This document shows, piece by piece, positions 1-8,275 of a stretch of 64,000 nucleotides of DNA (the first letter of the stretch is position 1; the number at the start of each line of letters is the position of its first letter). Below the pieces are notes generated by a model. The model ran no database searches, was not told the origin of the DNA, and was given only the letters and a program-made list of their open reading frames with translations. The stretch lies in assembly GCF_040372045.1 (NCBI RefSeq), contig NZ_BAABWH010000003.1. One strand, written 5' to 3'. Made by a program: the position numbers and the translations under genes. The DNA comes from Thalassolituus sp006212115 (GTDB lineage Bacteria; Pseudomonadota; Gammaproteobacteria; Pseudomonadales; Oceanobacteraceae).

Positions 1-2552
1 TAAATTACTCACTTGATTTTACGCCACGTGAGACTGGTCCGACCTCGATCCTGATTCAGGACATTGTTGACTCTGAAAACTCAGAGCGATCGCCCCTGAA
101 TGACACTCTAGTTAACGGTGTGATACTGAACTCTGTATTACAGGGCACGACGGATTTATCGCAACAGACCGGTACGCTTAATGCTGAACTGGCTTATGCA
201 GTGAATTTTCCCGGTTCACAGCCTGTGCCTCTGCGTATTCCGCGAGGTAGCACGCTTCTGAGCTCTTCACTTGATGTGAAGATCAATGGCAACGTTCCTT
301 TGTTGGATGCAAATACGGGTTTACCGCAACAGACGGGCTCCGTAATTGTGACCTTTATTTCCGATGCCAACGGTTATCTATACCCCAATCCGTATACCGA
401 TGACCCAGAAGCTCAGCGTCATGTGCGCTTATTTATGGATGTGTCGATGAACACCACCGCTGCACAGCCTAATGCTTCATTATCTCAGGATTTAATGCGA
501 GTCGAACTTGTTGGTTTGGCGCAGGTGGCGAATGGTCTGTTGGACATAAATGCGATCGGAATTGTTGAGCCCAATATTCTTGGGCAGGATGTTGCAGATG
601 TGACGATTGCATTTAAGTTGCAGGCGGAAACCAATGACCAGATAGAACGGTTATTTGATCAGGAACAGAATCAGGCTCCCAATATTCCACCACGCTTAGT
701 CAGTTGGGTACCCGGTTTTGAAAACTCGATTCCATCAACCCGTCAGGCAATGCAGCGACCTGGTGACCCGATTATTCTGAACTTCGATCAGCCTTTGCGT
801 CGCAATAATGCGGAGACGGTGATTATTGAAGAAAATGGTGTTCGTCTTGATGCATCATCTGTGAGTAACAGCATCGATGGTACGGTTCTTACCGTGCAGG
901 TTGACGGCGGTCTGAAGCCCGGAGCTGAGTATCAGGTAATCACGACCAGCCAGCTGCAGAATCTGGAAGGATCACCTGCGCTGAGTGAGGCTCTGACCTT
1001 TACTATGGCGCAATCCCAACAGGACGATGGCGTGGTAAATACGTCCCCGCTGGCGTTGACAACGTATCCGGGGTTCCCCTGTAAATCGACCGTGAGTTTA
1101 GACACGGTATTTGCTCTTCCTGAATCTCAGGCGAATCATGGGCAATGTGTTGTGTCTGATAAAACCCCGGAGGGGGTTGTTAATCAAACCCTGCCTGTTT
1201 CTCTGATGCCAGCGGACAGACCAATTGCAGTGATTTTTTCACAGGCAATGGATATCGATAGCATCGTGCTGAATGAATCATTCAAGGTTGAAAAAGTAAC
1301 AGCGGATGGTGTTGTAACGCCGATTAATGGTCGTCTGGAGAAAGCTCCTCAACGGATTCGCTTTTTCCCTGAGAAAAATTGGGAAGAGGGCGCGATATAC
1401 CGCTATACCCTTATGTCGGCAGAAGCTACCAGTGCGGATGACGGAACCTGCCAACAGGGTGGTGTGATTTGTTCAGCCGCAGGACTGCCGCTGCAAACAG
1501 ACATTCTCGTTGACTCTGCGGATTTTGGTGGCCCGGATATGGAAATTTACTTCCGTGGTCGTGCGCCTCGTGAGTCCATATTTACACCACTGCGCAACTA
1601 CCCGGTACGTGACGCTAATGCCAATTACATCGTTGACTGTGACGAAGCGTGCCTGGAGCCTTCTACCAGTCCGGTGACTGGCGGTGGTGATGTTTTACCA
1701 TCAGAAAATGCGGCACGTATTACCGTTGTTAATCAGGAAGCCAGCGTCCTCAACGAAACCCTCTCTCTGCCCGCCCGCAACGGCTGTGATCCGTTGGGTG
1801 AGGAATGCCTGGATGCCAAGTCGGTGTTCCAGACTCTGGCGCTGAATACTGAAGTTATTGGTCCCATAATCGACCCTGAAACCGGACAGCAGGCGGTTGA
1901 GGTGTTGCTCTATCCAATGCTGCTGGCGACAACACCAACTAGCGTGTTCCTGGCTGTGCTTGGCGAGCAAACCACCGGCACACAGGTACTGCGCATGCAA
2001 TACTCAACACCATCAGAGGGGAACCCTGAAGGGCTTGTGCCGGGTATGATTACGACGGGTGCGAATGGTCAGCCAGTATTTAAAACCAAGTCCATGCTGA
2101 CGCTGGATGCACCCAACCTAGAATTACCCGAAGGTGGCCAGATCCTGAGTCATAACTTATATAATTATCCTCTGCCCCTTGATCTGGTAGGTGATATTAC
2201 CTTTTTTGATGACGGACGCATGCAGATCGAACAACGTAATCAGAATGTGCCACCTATCAACGTACTGGTGAATCTTAATCTTGAATCCGCACTCGGCGAG
2301 GTGGGCGGAACTTTAGATGGTTTGATCAATGCTGTTACCACGTTAACGGGTGACCTGACAGAGGCACTCGATCCACTGACGTGCGGAGCGGACGATATTC
2401 CCCTACTCAATGTGCTTACGGGTGTACTGTGTACTGAGAATGAAAGTGATGAGGTTGCAACCTTATTGATTCCGCTTGAGATTCAGCAGGAGGACTTGTA
2501 CCTCAACTTTATTTCATTACCGATTAAAGAAGCGCCGGAGGTCCGACGGTAA
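1..2552 (+). CDS. Large Ig-like domain surface/periplasmic protein (5' end outside window)
   Basis: The frame is open from the first complete codon at position 3, so the real start lies upstream; a GTG at 120 is only an internal codon. About 850 residues are visible. Two regions resemble bacterial Ig-like (Big_5/SbsA-type) domains: one around GTG-numbered residues 190-300, with the hallmark of a putative extremum followed by an alpha-helix-free beta-sandwich, and one around 350-450 containing RPIAVIFSQAMD, a typical strand motif of these folds. The tail has no membrane anchor or sorting signal. Several cysteines in the middle and near the C-terminus suggest disulfides in an exported protein. 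The function is unknown. The large size and Ig-like domains fit a surface lipoprotein, but the signal peptide is outside the window, so this is inference. Confidence 0.8.
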   Translation, partial: NYSLDFTPRETGPTSILIQDIVDSENSERSPLNDTLVNGVILNSVLQGTTDLSQQTGTLNAELAYAVNFPGSQPVPLRIPRGSTLLSSSLDVKINGNVPLLDANTGLPQQTGSVIVTFISDANGYLYPNPYTDDPEAQRHVRLFMDVSMNTTAAQPNASLSQDLMRVELVGLAQVANGLLDINAIGIVEPNILGQDVADVTIAFKLQAETNDQIERLFDQEQNQAPNIPPRLVSWVPGFENSIPSTRQAMQRPGDPIILNFDQPLRRNNAETVIIEENGVRLDASSVSNSIDGTVLTVQVDGGLKPGAEYQVITTSQLQNLEGSPALSEALTFTMAQSQQDDGVVNTSPLALTTYPGFPCKSTVSLDTVFALPESQANHGQCVVSDKTPEGVVNQTLPVSLMPADRPIAVIFSQAMDIDSIVLNESFKVEKVTADGVVTPINGRLEKAPQRIRFFPEKNWEEGAIYRYTLMSAEATSADDGTCQQGGVICSAAGLPLQTDILVDSADFGGPDMEIYFRGRAPRESIFTPLRNYPVRDANANYIVDCDEACLEPSTSPVTGGGDVLPSENAARITVVNQEASVLNETLSLPARNGCDPLGEECLDAKSVFQTLALNTEVIGPIIDPETGQQAVEVLLYPMLLATTPTSVFLAVLGEQTTGTQVLRMQYSTPSEGNPEGLVPGMITTGANGQPVFKTKSMLTLDAPNLELPEGGQILSHNLYNYPLPLDLVGDITFFDDGRMQIEQRNQNVPPINVLVNLNLESALGEVGGTLDGLINAVTTLTGDLTEALDPLTCGADDIPLLNVLTGVLCTENESDEVATLLIPLEIQQEDLYLNFISLPIKEAPEVRR

Positions 2553-2564
2553 CGTCTGCACCGG

Positions 2565-3002
2565 TTAATCTTTTTGTTCGGGGGCTGCGGGTTTGTTATA
2601 GCGAGCCTCAAGCCCCCGGAATACATCGCGCCAGGTCAGAATACCTGCAATCTTATTTTCATCGTTGAGTATTGGCAGACAGCTGACGCCGTGTTGGTAT
2701 ATCAGCGATACGGCCTCCCGGATATTACTGCCTGCTTTGATGGTAACCGGATTCCGACTCATAATCTGATGAGCCTTCTTATTGATTGTTGCCGTATCGT
2801 GCGAGGTCTCCGCAGGTGTACCAATGTAAGGGCTAACAGCCTTGAAAAAGTCTCGATCTGTAATCACCCCCCTTAACCGACCGTTTTCAGCGACCAGAAC
2901 GTGATGGAAGCGCGTATTGATAAATATTTCCTGCAGCTTTGTCAGCTTATCATCCAAGTGCACGGTCACTACTCGGGTGGTCATCAAAGAATCGACAATC
3001 AT
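2565..3002 (-). CDS. CBS-domain pair protein
   Basis: A 145-residue protein built almost entirely of two CBS domains (about residues 5-60 and 80-135). The second shows the usual pattern MSRNPVTIKAGSNIREAV followed by a GVSCLPILND strand. Stand-alone CBS pairs bind adenosyl nucleotides and act as energy or redox sensors. The start is set at ATG 3002 because an AGGAGG sits 5 bases upstream; the longer TTG start would include the Shine-Dalgarno itself in the coding region. It is convergent with the Ig-like gene (12-base gap) and divergent from the phosphatase gene. The ligand and partner cannot be read from the sequence. Confidence 0.85.
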   Translation of the reverse strand: MIVDSLMTTRVVTVHLDDKLTKLQEIFINTRFHHVLVAENGRLRGVITDRDFFKAVSPYIGTPAETSHDTATINKKAHQIMSRNPVTIKAGSNIREAVSLIYQHGVSCLPILNDENKIAGILTWRDVFRGLEARYNKPAAPEQKD

Positions 3003-3199
3003 CAGAACCTCCTGCAAATCAAACCTCTGTCACATGAGTTTAGCACTCACCAGCGAGAGTGACTGACGATCCAACAAACCAGCTTGGCGCGCTGGGTGGC
3101 GGCATATGGCGTCAAGCTTGTGTAGGATGATTCACAAATCTAAAGCACAGGTCGGTTAACCTCGGCTGATTCGATGCTGTAATAGTCTGGAGACAGAGA

Positions 3200-4228
3200 A
3201 TGAAAAAGCTTGCGTTACTGGCTGTGGCCGTACATTTACCTGCCTATGGCATGTCCTGGCTTCCAGAGGAACCTGAAGAGCCCGTGGTAGAAGTACCAGA
3301 GGGCGCAGTTTCTTTTATCGCCATCGGTGATACCGGTACGGGCGAAGAAAAGCAGTATAAGGTTGCGGCAGCAATGAAAGAGGTTTGTGATGAACTCGGT
3401 TGTGATTTTGCACTCGGGCTGGGTGACAATATCTATGAAACTGGCGTTGATTCAGTCGATGATGTTCAGTTTATCGATAAATTCGAAAAGCCGTATGCAG
3501 ATATCGATTTTCCGTTTTACATGACGCTAGGCAACCACGATAACGGCTGGTTGAGTGGTGATGGCCTGGATAATGACAAGGGCGAGTTTCAGGTCGATTA
3601 TCACTACGCCGAAGACCGCATGAGTGAAAAGTGGAACATGCCAGCACGCTATTACTCGTTTACTGCGCCGCTGGAATCAGAGTCACCAATAGTGACTTTT
3701 TTTTCACTCGATTCGAATCCGTTGGCAGCCGTATCTGATCCAGACCCGGAATATCGTCAGTTTAAGTACTATCGGGTTCAGGAAGAGTGGATAGAGGCTG
3801 AAAAAGAATCTGCGAAGACACCCTGGAAAGTTGCCTTTTCCCATCACCCGTATATTTCAAATGGCCGTCACGGCAACGCTGGCTGGTACGATGGTGTTCC
3901 TGCTTTCGGATACGCTCTTTATGATTTCGTAGGCGACAATTTATGCGGCGATTTTGACCTGATGATTTCTGGCCATGATCATGATCTTCAGATTCTGCCA
4001 CCCGTAGAACGTTGCGGTGGTATGACTCAGATAGTGTCAGGTGCAGGCGCAAAACAACGTCCACTGGACGATGTAAATCGTAATCCGGCAGAATTTCAGC
4101 AGGGCGATGTGCTGGGCTTTATGCATCTGAATATAGAAGGTAGCCAGCTGACGGTACGGGTCTACACAGTCGACGACGTAACGGGTGAGCACGCTCTCGC
4201 GCACACTTATCAGATGACGCGTGATTAA
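3200..4228 (+). CDS. Secreted metallophosphoesterase, tartrate-resistant acid phosphatase-like
   Basis: A 342-residue calcineurin-like phosphoesterase with a short hydrophobic N-terminal signal (about residues 1-18). All metal-ligand blocks of the purple acid phosphatase/TRAP (ACP5) type are present in order: GDTGTG near 43-48, GDNIYETG near 75-82, GNHD near 111-114, SHHP near 214 and SGHDHD near 258-263. The Tyr after GDN is the charge-transfer ligand typical of purple acid phosphatases. It probably acts in the periplasm or outside the cell as a phosphomonoesterase, which could serve phosphate scavenging. It is monocistronic and followed by a strong bidirectional terminator. No Pho box was recognised upstream. 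Confidence 0.85.
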   Translation: MKKLALLAVAVHLPAYGMSWLPEEPEEPVVEVPEGAVSFIAIGDTGTGEEKQYKVAAAMKEVCDELGCDFALGLGDNIYETGVDSVDDVQFIDKFEKPYADIDFPFYMTLGNHDNGWLSGDGLDNDKGEFQVDYHYAEDRMSEKWNMPARYYSFTAPLESESPIVTFFSLDSNPLAAVSDPDPEYRQFKYYRVQEEWIEAEKESAKTPWKVAFSHHPYISNGRHGNAGWYDGVPAFGYALYDFVGDNLCGDFDLMISGHDHDLQILPPVERCGGMTQIVSGAGAKQRPLDDVNRNPAEFQQGDVLGFMHLNIEGSQLTVRVYTVDDVTGEHALAHTYQMTRD

Positions 4229-4277
4229 GCCGCTTTACTTATGTATCACCGGCTATACGCCGGGTGTTTTGAAATAT

Positions 4278-4308
4278 AAAAGCCACTGATATCCTATCAG
4301 TGGCTTTT
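4278..4308. terminator. Bidirectional Rho-independent terminator
   Basis: A perfect 14-base stem (arms 4278-4291 and 4295-4308, loop tcc) starts with an A run and ends with a T run, so it can end transcription from both the phosphatase gene and the convergent propeller lipoprotein gene. Confidence 0.85.
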
Positions 4309-4349
4309 ATATTTAGCTTATTTTGAGCTTTTTATGGCTCGCGTACGCG

Positions 4350-6407
4350 TTAGCGCACCAGGTGCTGTGGCAGGATAGCGACACTCTCAGCGGCGGAATA
4401 GTCGATTGAAAGATCTGGAGCGATATCACCGCCCGCGCTTTTCAGAATATCGTCGAAGCGCAGGATCTTACCGTTCGATTTTTCCGCGACGTAGAGATTC
4501 TTTCCGTCGTACATGATGTCGACCGGGTTGCCCAGTTCGGTCGCTGCTCCGGCAATGTTCACCTGAACACCTGTTTGTCCTGAAGCAGAAGAGGCTGCAG
4601 CGATAACGTAGATCTTACCGTCGTCAGCAACGGCAGCCGAGCCTACATCAGAAACGATGAGCGAGTCAGTCACTGGATCATAATCGATACCGTGCATGTT
4701 CGTCGGAGCCGCTACAGGAACACCTGAGTTTGCAGGTGTAATCAACCGATCTTCTGCCATCACAGTGGTCACGCCCTGACCGAGCTTTTTCATCACGTTG
4801 TCGAATACAGCGATCGTACCATTGGTCAGCGCGAGGAAAGCCTTATCTGTTTCGGCGTCATAATCGACGTCCCACGGAGTTGTGCCACCTGATGGATACA
4901 GGCCCATTAACGGAGCCGCGTTGCCCGCGGCACAAGTTGAGTAAATCAATACACCGGTTTCTGTACGGGTTGCATTGGTGCCAATGTCTGCAACGAAAAT
5001 TGCTCCCTGATGGCTATCAACATCAAGACCTTTCGGATTAACCAGCAAGGTTGCTGCACCGGTAATCTGGCGATCGCGACTGGTATCCAGGCTACCGCTG
5101 TCACGATACTTCGATACGCGGTTCAGTACGGCAATGCCGCCGTCGGTTTCGTCGCCGTACGTCGCATAGGCGTCACCTTCAATATCGAAAGTCACGCTTT
5201 CAATGGTCGTCACACCGGTGAAGGTTGCTGTAACGGCGCTCAGGTTGGTTGTGAAGCGGCTGATATTCGTGCTGTTGCTGCTGGCGGCCACAGCGCGCAC
5301 AGTGTTCACATCAGTCGTATCAGAGACATCAGTGGGAGTCGCCATGGTATGAATCTCTGCAAGCGATTCAGGCTTTGATGTGCTGCTGACAAAATCAGGT
5401 GCAATGTCACCGCTGCCAGAGGCAAAAATATTGCTGTACACGAGTACTGCATCGTTCGACTTTTCTGCAATGCGCAGTTCAGTACCACTTAGAATAATAT
5501 CAACTGGGTTGCCGAGCATGGACTCAGGGCCATAAATATGGCGATCAACCTGAGTACCACCGTCGGCAGTAGAGGCCGAAGAAATCACGAAAATAGCACC
5601 GTCAGTTGCAGAGGCGGCATCGCCAACATCACTCACTACAAGGCGGTCGCTGGCCCTGTCATAGGCTATGCCGTGGGCGTTAACAGAGATTTTAGTGCCT
5701 TCGCTATTACTTGGCGTGATGGTTCGGTCGGCAGCTGATGCGGTAAAGCCGTTGGCCAGATAAGCGTCATAAACAGCGATCGTACCGTCGGTCAGAGCGA
5801 TAAATAGGCGATCGTTCGCTTCGTCGTACGTCAGGTCCCAAGGCTTAACGCTAAGAGTCGTTGTTGCAACGGGGGCAACATCGCCCGCAGCGGCAGTACC
5901 GAAGACACTGATATTCAGCTCATTCAGGTTCGCTACGAACACATAGCCAGCGTCTTCAGCGAGGGCGATACCTTTCGGATTTGCAAGCCCGGTGGTTGTG
6001 CCTGTGATCTCACGATCATACTGGCTGCTGTATTCGCCGCCAGCCGCTCGCTGGTTAATCCGGCAGATCGTGCGTACAGCGTTGTCTGTCAGGTCTGCAG
6101 CCTGTACCAGGTCACCGGAGGCGTCAATCGCGATACCTTCGTTCGCACCCGTCGAAAAGCTTTTTGAAACAGCACCCGACTGATTCACTGTGTCAACCGT
6201 ACCCGCGTTTTCAGAACCGTTGTTAGCGAGTAAGTAGTTCAGGTAGCTGAGCCCGGGGGAGCCGCTTACGCCATCTGTACCATCAGAGCCATCGGAGCCA
6301 TCGGAGCCATCGGAGCCATCATTACTACCACAGGCGATCAGGCCGATGATGCTTGCTGCAATAAGGGTCAGTTTTGTTGCTGGGTTGTACTGGGGGAAGA
6401 TCTTCAT
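4350..6407 (-). CDS. Lipoprotein with duplicated beta-propeller (NHL/YVTN-like) repeats
   Basis: A 685-residue predicted lipoprotein. The start is ATG 6407, where GAAAGG lies 9 bases upstream and a short hydrophobic signal ends in GLIAC with the lipid-bearing Cys at 26; an upstream in-frame extension to 6542 lacks a signal and is rejected. After Cys26 comes a collagen-like tract of four GSD triplets plus GTD. The rest is two homologous halves with a period of about 313 residues (DREITG near 131 and DRQITG near 445), each carrying the same chain of motifs: NPKG, PWDL/V, NGTIAV-type strands, VSDVG, LGNPVDI and AEKSN. This looks like paired beta-propellers of the NHL/YVTN kind. The likely location is the periplasmic or outer face. 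The substrate is unknown, and the protein lacks recognisable catalytic residues. Confidence 0.8.
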   Translation of the reverse strand: MKIFPQYNPATKLTLIAASIIGLIACGSNDGSDGSDGSDGSDGTDGVSGSPGLSYLNYLLANNGSENAGTVDTVNQSGAVSKSFSTGANEGIAIDASGDLVQAADLTDNAVRTICRINQRAAGGEYSSQYDREITGTTTGLANPKGIALAEDAGYVFVANLNELNISVFGTAAAGDVAPVATTTLSVKPWDLTYDEANDRLFIALTDGTIAVYDAYLANGFTASAADRTITPSNSEGTKISVNAHGIAYDRASDRLVVSDVGDAASATDGAIFVISSASTADGGTQVDRHIYGPESMLGNPVDIILSGTELRIAEKSNDAVLVYSNIFASGSGDIAPDFVSSTSKPESLAEIHTMATPTDVSDTTDVNTVRAVAASSNSTNISRFTTNLSAVTATFTGVTTIESVTFDIEGDAYATYGDETDGGIAVLNRVSKYRDSGSLDTSRDRQITGAATLLVNPKGLDVDSHQGAIFVADIGTNATRTETGVLIYSTCAAGNAAPLMGLYPSGGTTPWDVDYDAETDKAFLALTNGTIAVFDNVMKKLGQGVTTVMAEDRLITPANSGVPVAAPTNMHGIDYDPVTDSLIVSDVGSAAVADDGKIYVIAAASSASGQTGVQVNIAGAATELGNPVDIMYDGKNLYVAEKSNGKILRFDDILKSAGGDIAPDLSIDYSAAESVAILPQHLVR
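6281..6320. repeat. 9-bp tandem repeat encoding Gly-Ser-Asp triplets
   Basis: The unit catcggagc is repeated three times exactly (6290-6316), flanked by near copies at 6272-6289 and 6317-6325. It encodes the GSD collagen-like spacer just after the lipidated cysteine. A unit of 9 keeps the frame, so copy number can vary without inactivating the gene. Confidence 0.85.
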
Positions 6408-6772
6408 ATCACGTGTACCTTTCAAAGAGGTAAGTTGTGTAGCCATTTGGCTGCGTTTTTGGATGTGACAGATCGGGTGCAAAGATGCATCACCTAGGTG
6501 ATACGAGGGAAAATTCGGTTTGGATGCAGAAAAATAAAGCACTCGATGTCAAAGTGGATAAAGGTAGGCGTGATCTAACGGGGGAGGATTATTAGATTTG
6601 GTGAACTGAGGTAGCCAATTAGCGATGAAATACACTGGCTGTCAGTGTCAGTGTCAGTGTCAGCACGAAAGCGCAAATTTCGCTGCAAATATAGAACTGT
6701 AAATCAGAAATATCAGTCGTATATTTGGATACAGACCGTGCCCGGTACCATTCTTGCCACGAGGAATAAATT
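6408..6772. other. Intergenic region upstream of the propeller lipoprotein and PepSY pseudogene
   Basis: 365 bases between two divergent starts with no supported gene. It contains the Shine-Dalgarno of the lipoprotein gene just after 6407 and, at 6641-6663, a tandem hexamer (gtcagt repeated nearly four times). A GAGGAAT at 6761-6767 is a good ribosome site for the PepSY reading frame at 6773. No convincing -35/-10 pair was identified. Confidence 0.5.
6641..6663. repeat. Hexanucleotide tandem repeat
   Basis: gtcagt is repeated three times plus five bases of a fourth copy, in non-coding DNA about 110 bases upstream of the PepSY pseudogene. Confidence 0.8.
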
Positions 6773-7039
6773 ATGAAAAAGACTATTTTGATTACTGCAT
6801 CAATGTAACTTGCTGCCTTCGGTACGTCGCAGGCTCAAGCTGGCGAACGTCCACCGGAAGGTTCAAAATCACTCGCAGAGATCGCTCAGATTATCGAACC
6901 ACAGGGGTAAACTGAGATCACGGAGATTTATATGGATGATGGTGTCTGGGAAGTCGAAGCCTATCTGAATAATGTAGAGCGGGAGCTCAAAGTGAATCCT
7001 ATGACGGGTGAAGTGCTCTCGGACCGACGGGATCGTTGA
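6773..7039 (+). pseudogene. PepSY-domain small secreted protein, interrupted by two in-frame TAA codons
   Basis: From ATG 6773 (ribosome site GAGGAAT) the frame runs 88 codons to TGA 7037-7039 with only two interruptions, TAA at 6806-6808 and TAA at 6908-6910. Read through, it gives a signal peptide ending in AQA near residue 23 and then a short PepSY domain: SLAEIAQIIE, ITEIYMDDGVWEVEAY, ELKVNPMTGEVLSD. PepSY domains of this kind are small periplasmic proteins, often encoded beside sensor or redox membrane proteins. The second TAA sits where relatives usually carry a tyrosine, so a single base change would explain it. The otherwise intact frame implies recent inactivation or a sequencing error. 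Confidence 0.8.
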
Positions 7040-7115
7040 ATTGAAAGACGTCTACGTTTATAACTAAAACCTCCCGGCATATAATTTGAGTGCTGGGGAG
7101 GACTGGCAGTAAACC

Positions 7116-7145
7116 AAGGAAGCGCAGCAAATGAAGGAAGCGCAG
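7116..7145. repeat. 12-bp direct repeat in a purine-rich leader
   Basis: AAGGAAGCGCAG occurs at 7116-7127 and again at 7134-7145 (18-base period), inside about 100 strongly purine-rich bases just before the DUF2834 gene. No function is evident. Confidence 0.7.
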
Positions 7146-7215
7146 TCAAGCCAGGTAATCAAGACAAGCAGGAACAGCAAGTACAACAGAGAAGGGAAGT
7201 AAGGAAGCAACGGTT

Positions 7216-7554
7216 ATGGATGAAAAATTTTATAAGTCTGCCCTAGTGCTAGTCGCGGTTGGATTCACAGTGGTTTTCGCCATCGTCGTAGTCCCACCGT
7301 TGATTCAGAACCCCGATATCATTGGTGCGTTTGCCGCAGGATTTGTTAATCCTTATGCGGCTGGGTATTCCTCCGACGTGCTTTTTTGTTGGGCCGCGCT
7401 AGCAGCCTTTGTCACCTACGAAGCCAGGGTGCTGAAAGTGAAGTACGGCTGGGTATGTTTACTATTAGGCATCGTACCCGGTGTAGCCGTTGGTATGGCA
7501 TTATATTTTCTGGTACGGCACCCTCAAATTACCCAATCAAACAACAAAAATTAG
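7216..7554 (+). CDS. DUF2834-like small membrane protein
   Basis: A 112-residue protein with three hydrophobic segments (about 8-30, 55-72 and 80-101). The middle and C-terminal part, with a DV...WAALAAFVTYEAR segment followed by a WVCLLLGIVPGVAVGMALYFLVR helix, resembles DUF2834, a family of small inner-membrane proteins without a known biochemical role. A purine-rich GGAAG precedes the ATG, although spacing is long. The base composition is closer to the housekeeping regions than that of the following gene. A second overlapping frame at 7386-7574 is a shadow. Confidence 0.65.
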   Translation: MDEKFYKSALVLVAVGFTVVFAIVVVPPLIQNPDIIGAFAAGFVNPYAAGYSSDVLFCWAALAAFVTYEARVLKVKYGWVCLLLGIVPGVAVGMALYFLVRHPQITQSNNKN

Positions 7555-7623
7555 CTTGTTCTATGTCGAGTTGAGAGCTTTTTAGTTGATTCGGCGTGAA
7601 AGAACAAACATAAAAGTATAAGC

Positions 7624-7869
7624 ATGAAAGAACACAACAAAAACGATCCATTGCACGGTGTAACTCTTGAAGCGATAGTTACTCAATTATTTGATCACTA
7701 CGGTTGGAATGGTCTGGCGAGTCACATCGATATCAACTGCTTTAAATCTAATCCCTCCATAAAATCGTCACTCAAGTTTCTTCGTCGTACGCCTTGGGCC
7801 AGAACCAAAGTTGAGGAATTGTTTGTGGCTACTTTTCACTCGGATGATAAGTCCAACCCCTGGGGCTGA
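7624..7869 (+). CDS. VF530 family (DUF2132) DNA-binding protein
   Basis: An 81-residue protein that matches the VF530/DUF2132 pattern closely: DPLHGVTLEAIVTQL near residues 7-21, HYGWNGL, INCFKSNPSIKSSLKFLRRT near 38-58 and PWARTKVEELF. The family is a small helical fold, structurally characterised in Vibrio fischeri and suggested to bind DNA. The length is normal. It follows the DUF2834 gene by 69 bases and may be co-transcribed. No partner is evident. Confidence 0.88.
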   Translation: MKEHNKNDPLHGVTLEAIVTQLFDHYGWNGLASHIDINCFKSNPSIKSSLKFLRRTPWARTKVEELFVATFHSDDKSNPWG

Positions 7870-8275
7870 TACGCTAACTTTGCGGTAAGGACACGGCTAT
7901 GAACGGACTAAGACTATTATCTGCATTGAGCGTTTTTAATTATATAAACCTATGAAGTACTCCGACTGACCCATAAGACCTTTTCTGAATTGGGAGCAGG
8001 TGAAAGAAGAGAGTAGTTTTGATAGTTAGAATCACCGTACGCCACGCGATTGACTTTATCATATCTTGAAAATCATGAGTTTCTAATTATGTGCTCATCT
8101 TGAGTTCCTATGTGGGTTCTATATTTCCTTAATCGATGGTAAGTTATCATAGTCAATGTTCAAGTATAGTGTCGCGGGACGAAGCGACAACTGAGCATCA
8201 CGTCATGGAACCGGAGCAGGAATGCTCTGGCAAGAAATTCAGCAATACCTTTGCTGTGAGTAGGGCTTGTCTAGA
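7870..8275. other. AT-rich intergenic region
   Basis: 406 bases with no supported gene. The segment is AT-rich like the gene that follows. A TATAGT near 8165 could be a -10 element, but no good -35 lies at the right distance. No strong hairpin or known RNA was recognised. Confidence 0.4.

Noticed and set aside
6272..6325. Short regular repeats as a CRISPR array
   Set aside because: The unit is 9 bp with no spacers and encodes GSD triplets.
6773..7039. In-frame stops in the PepSY gene as recoded amino acids
   Set aside because: The codons are TAA, which is neither the selenocysteine nor the pyrrolysine codon, and TAA ends many normal genes in this window.
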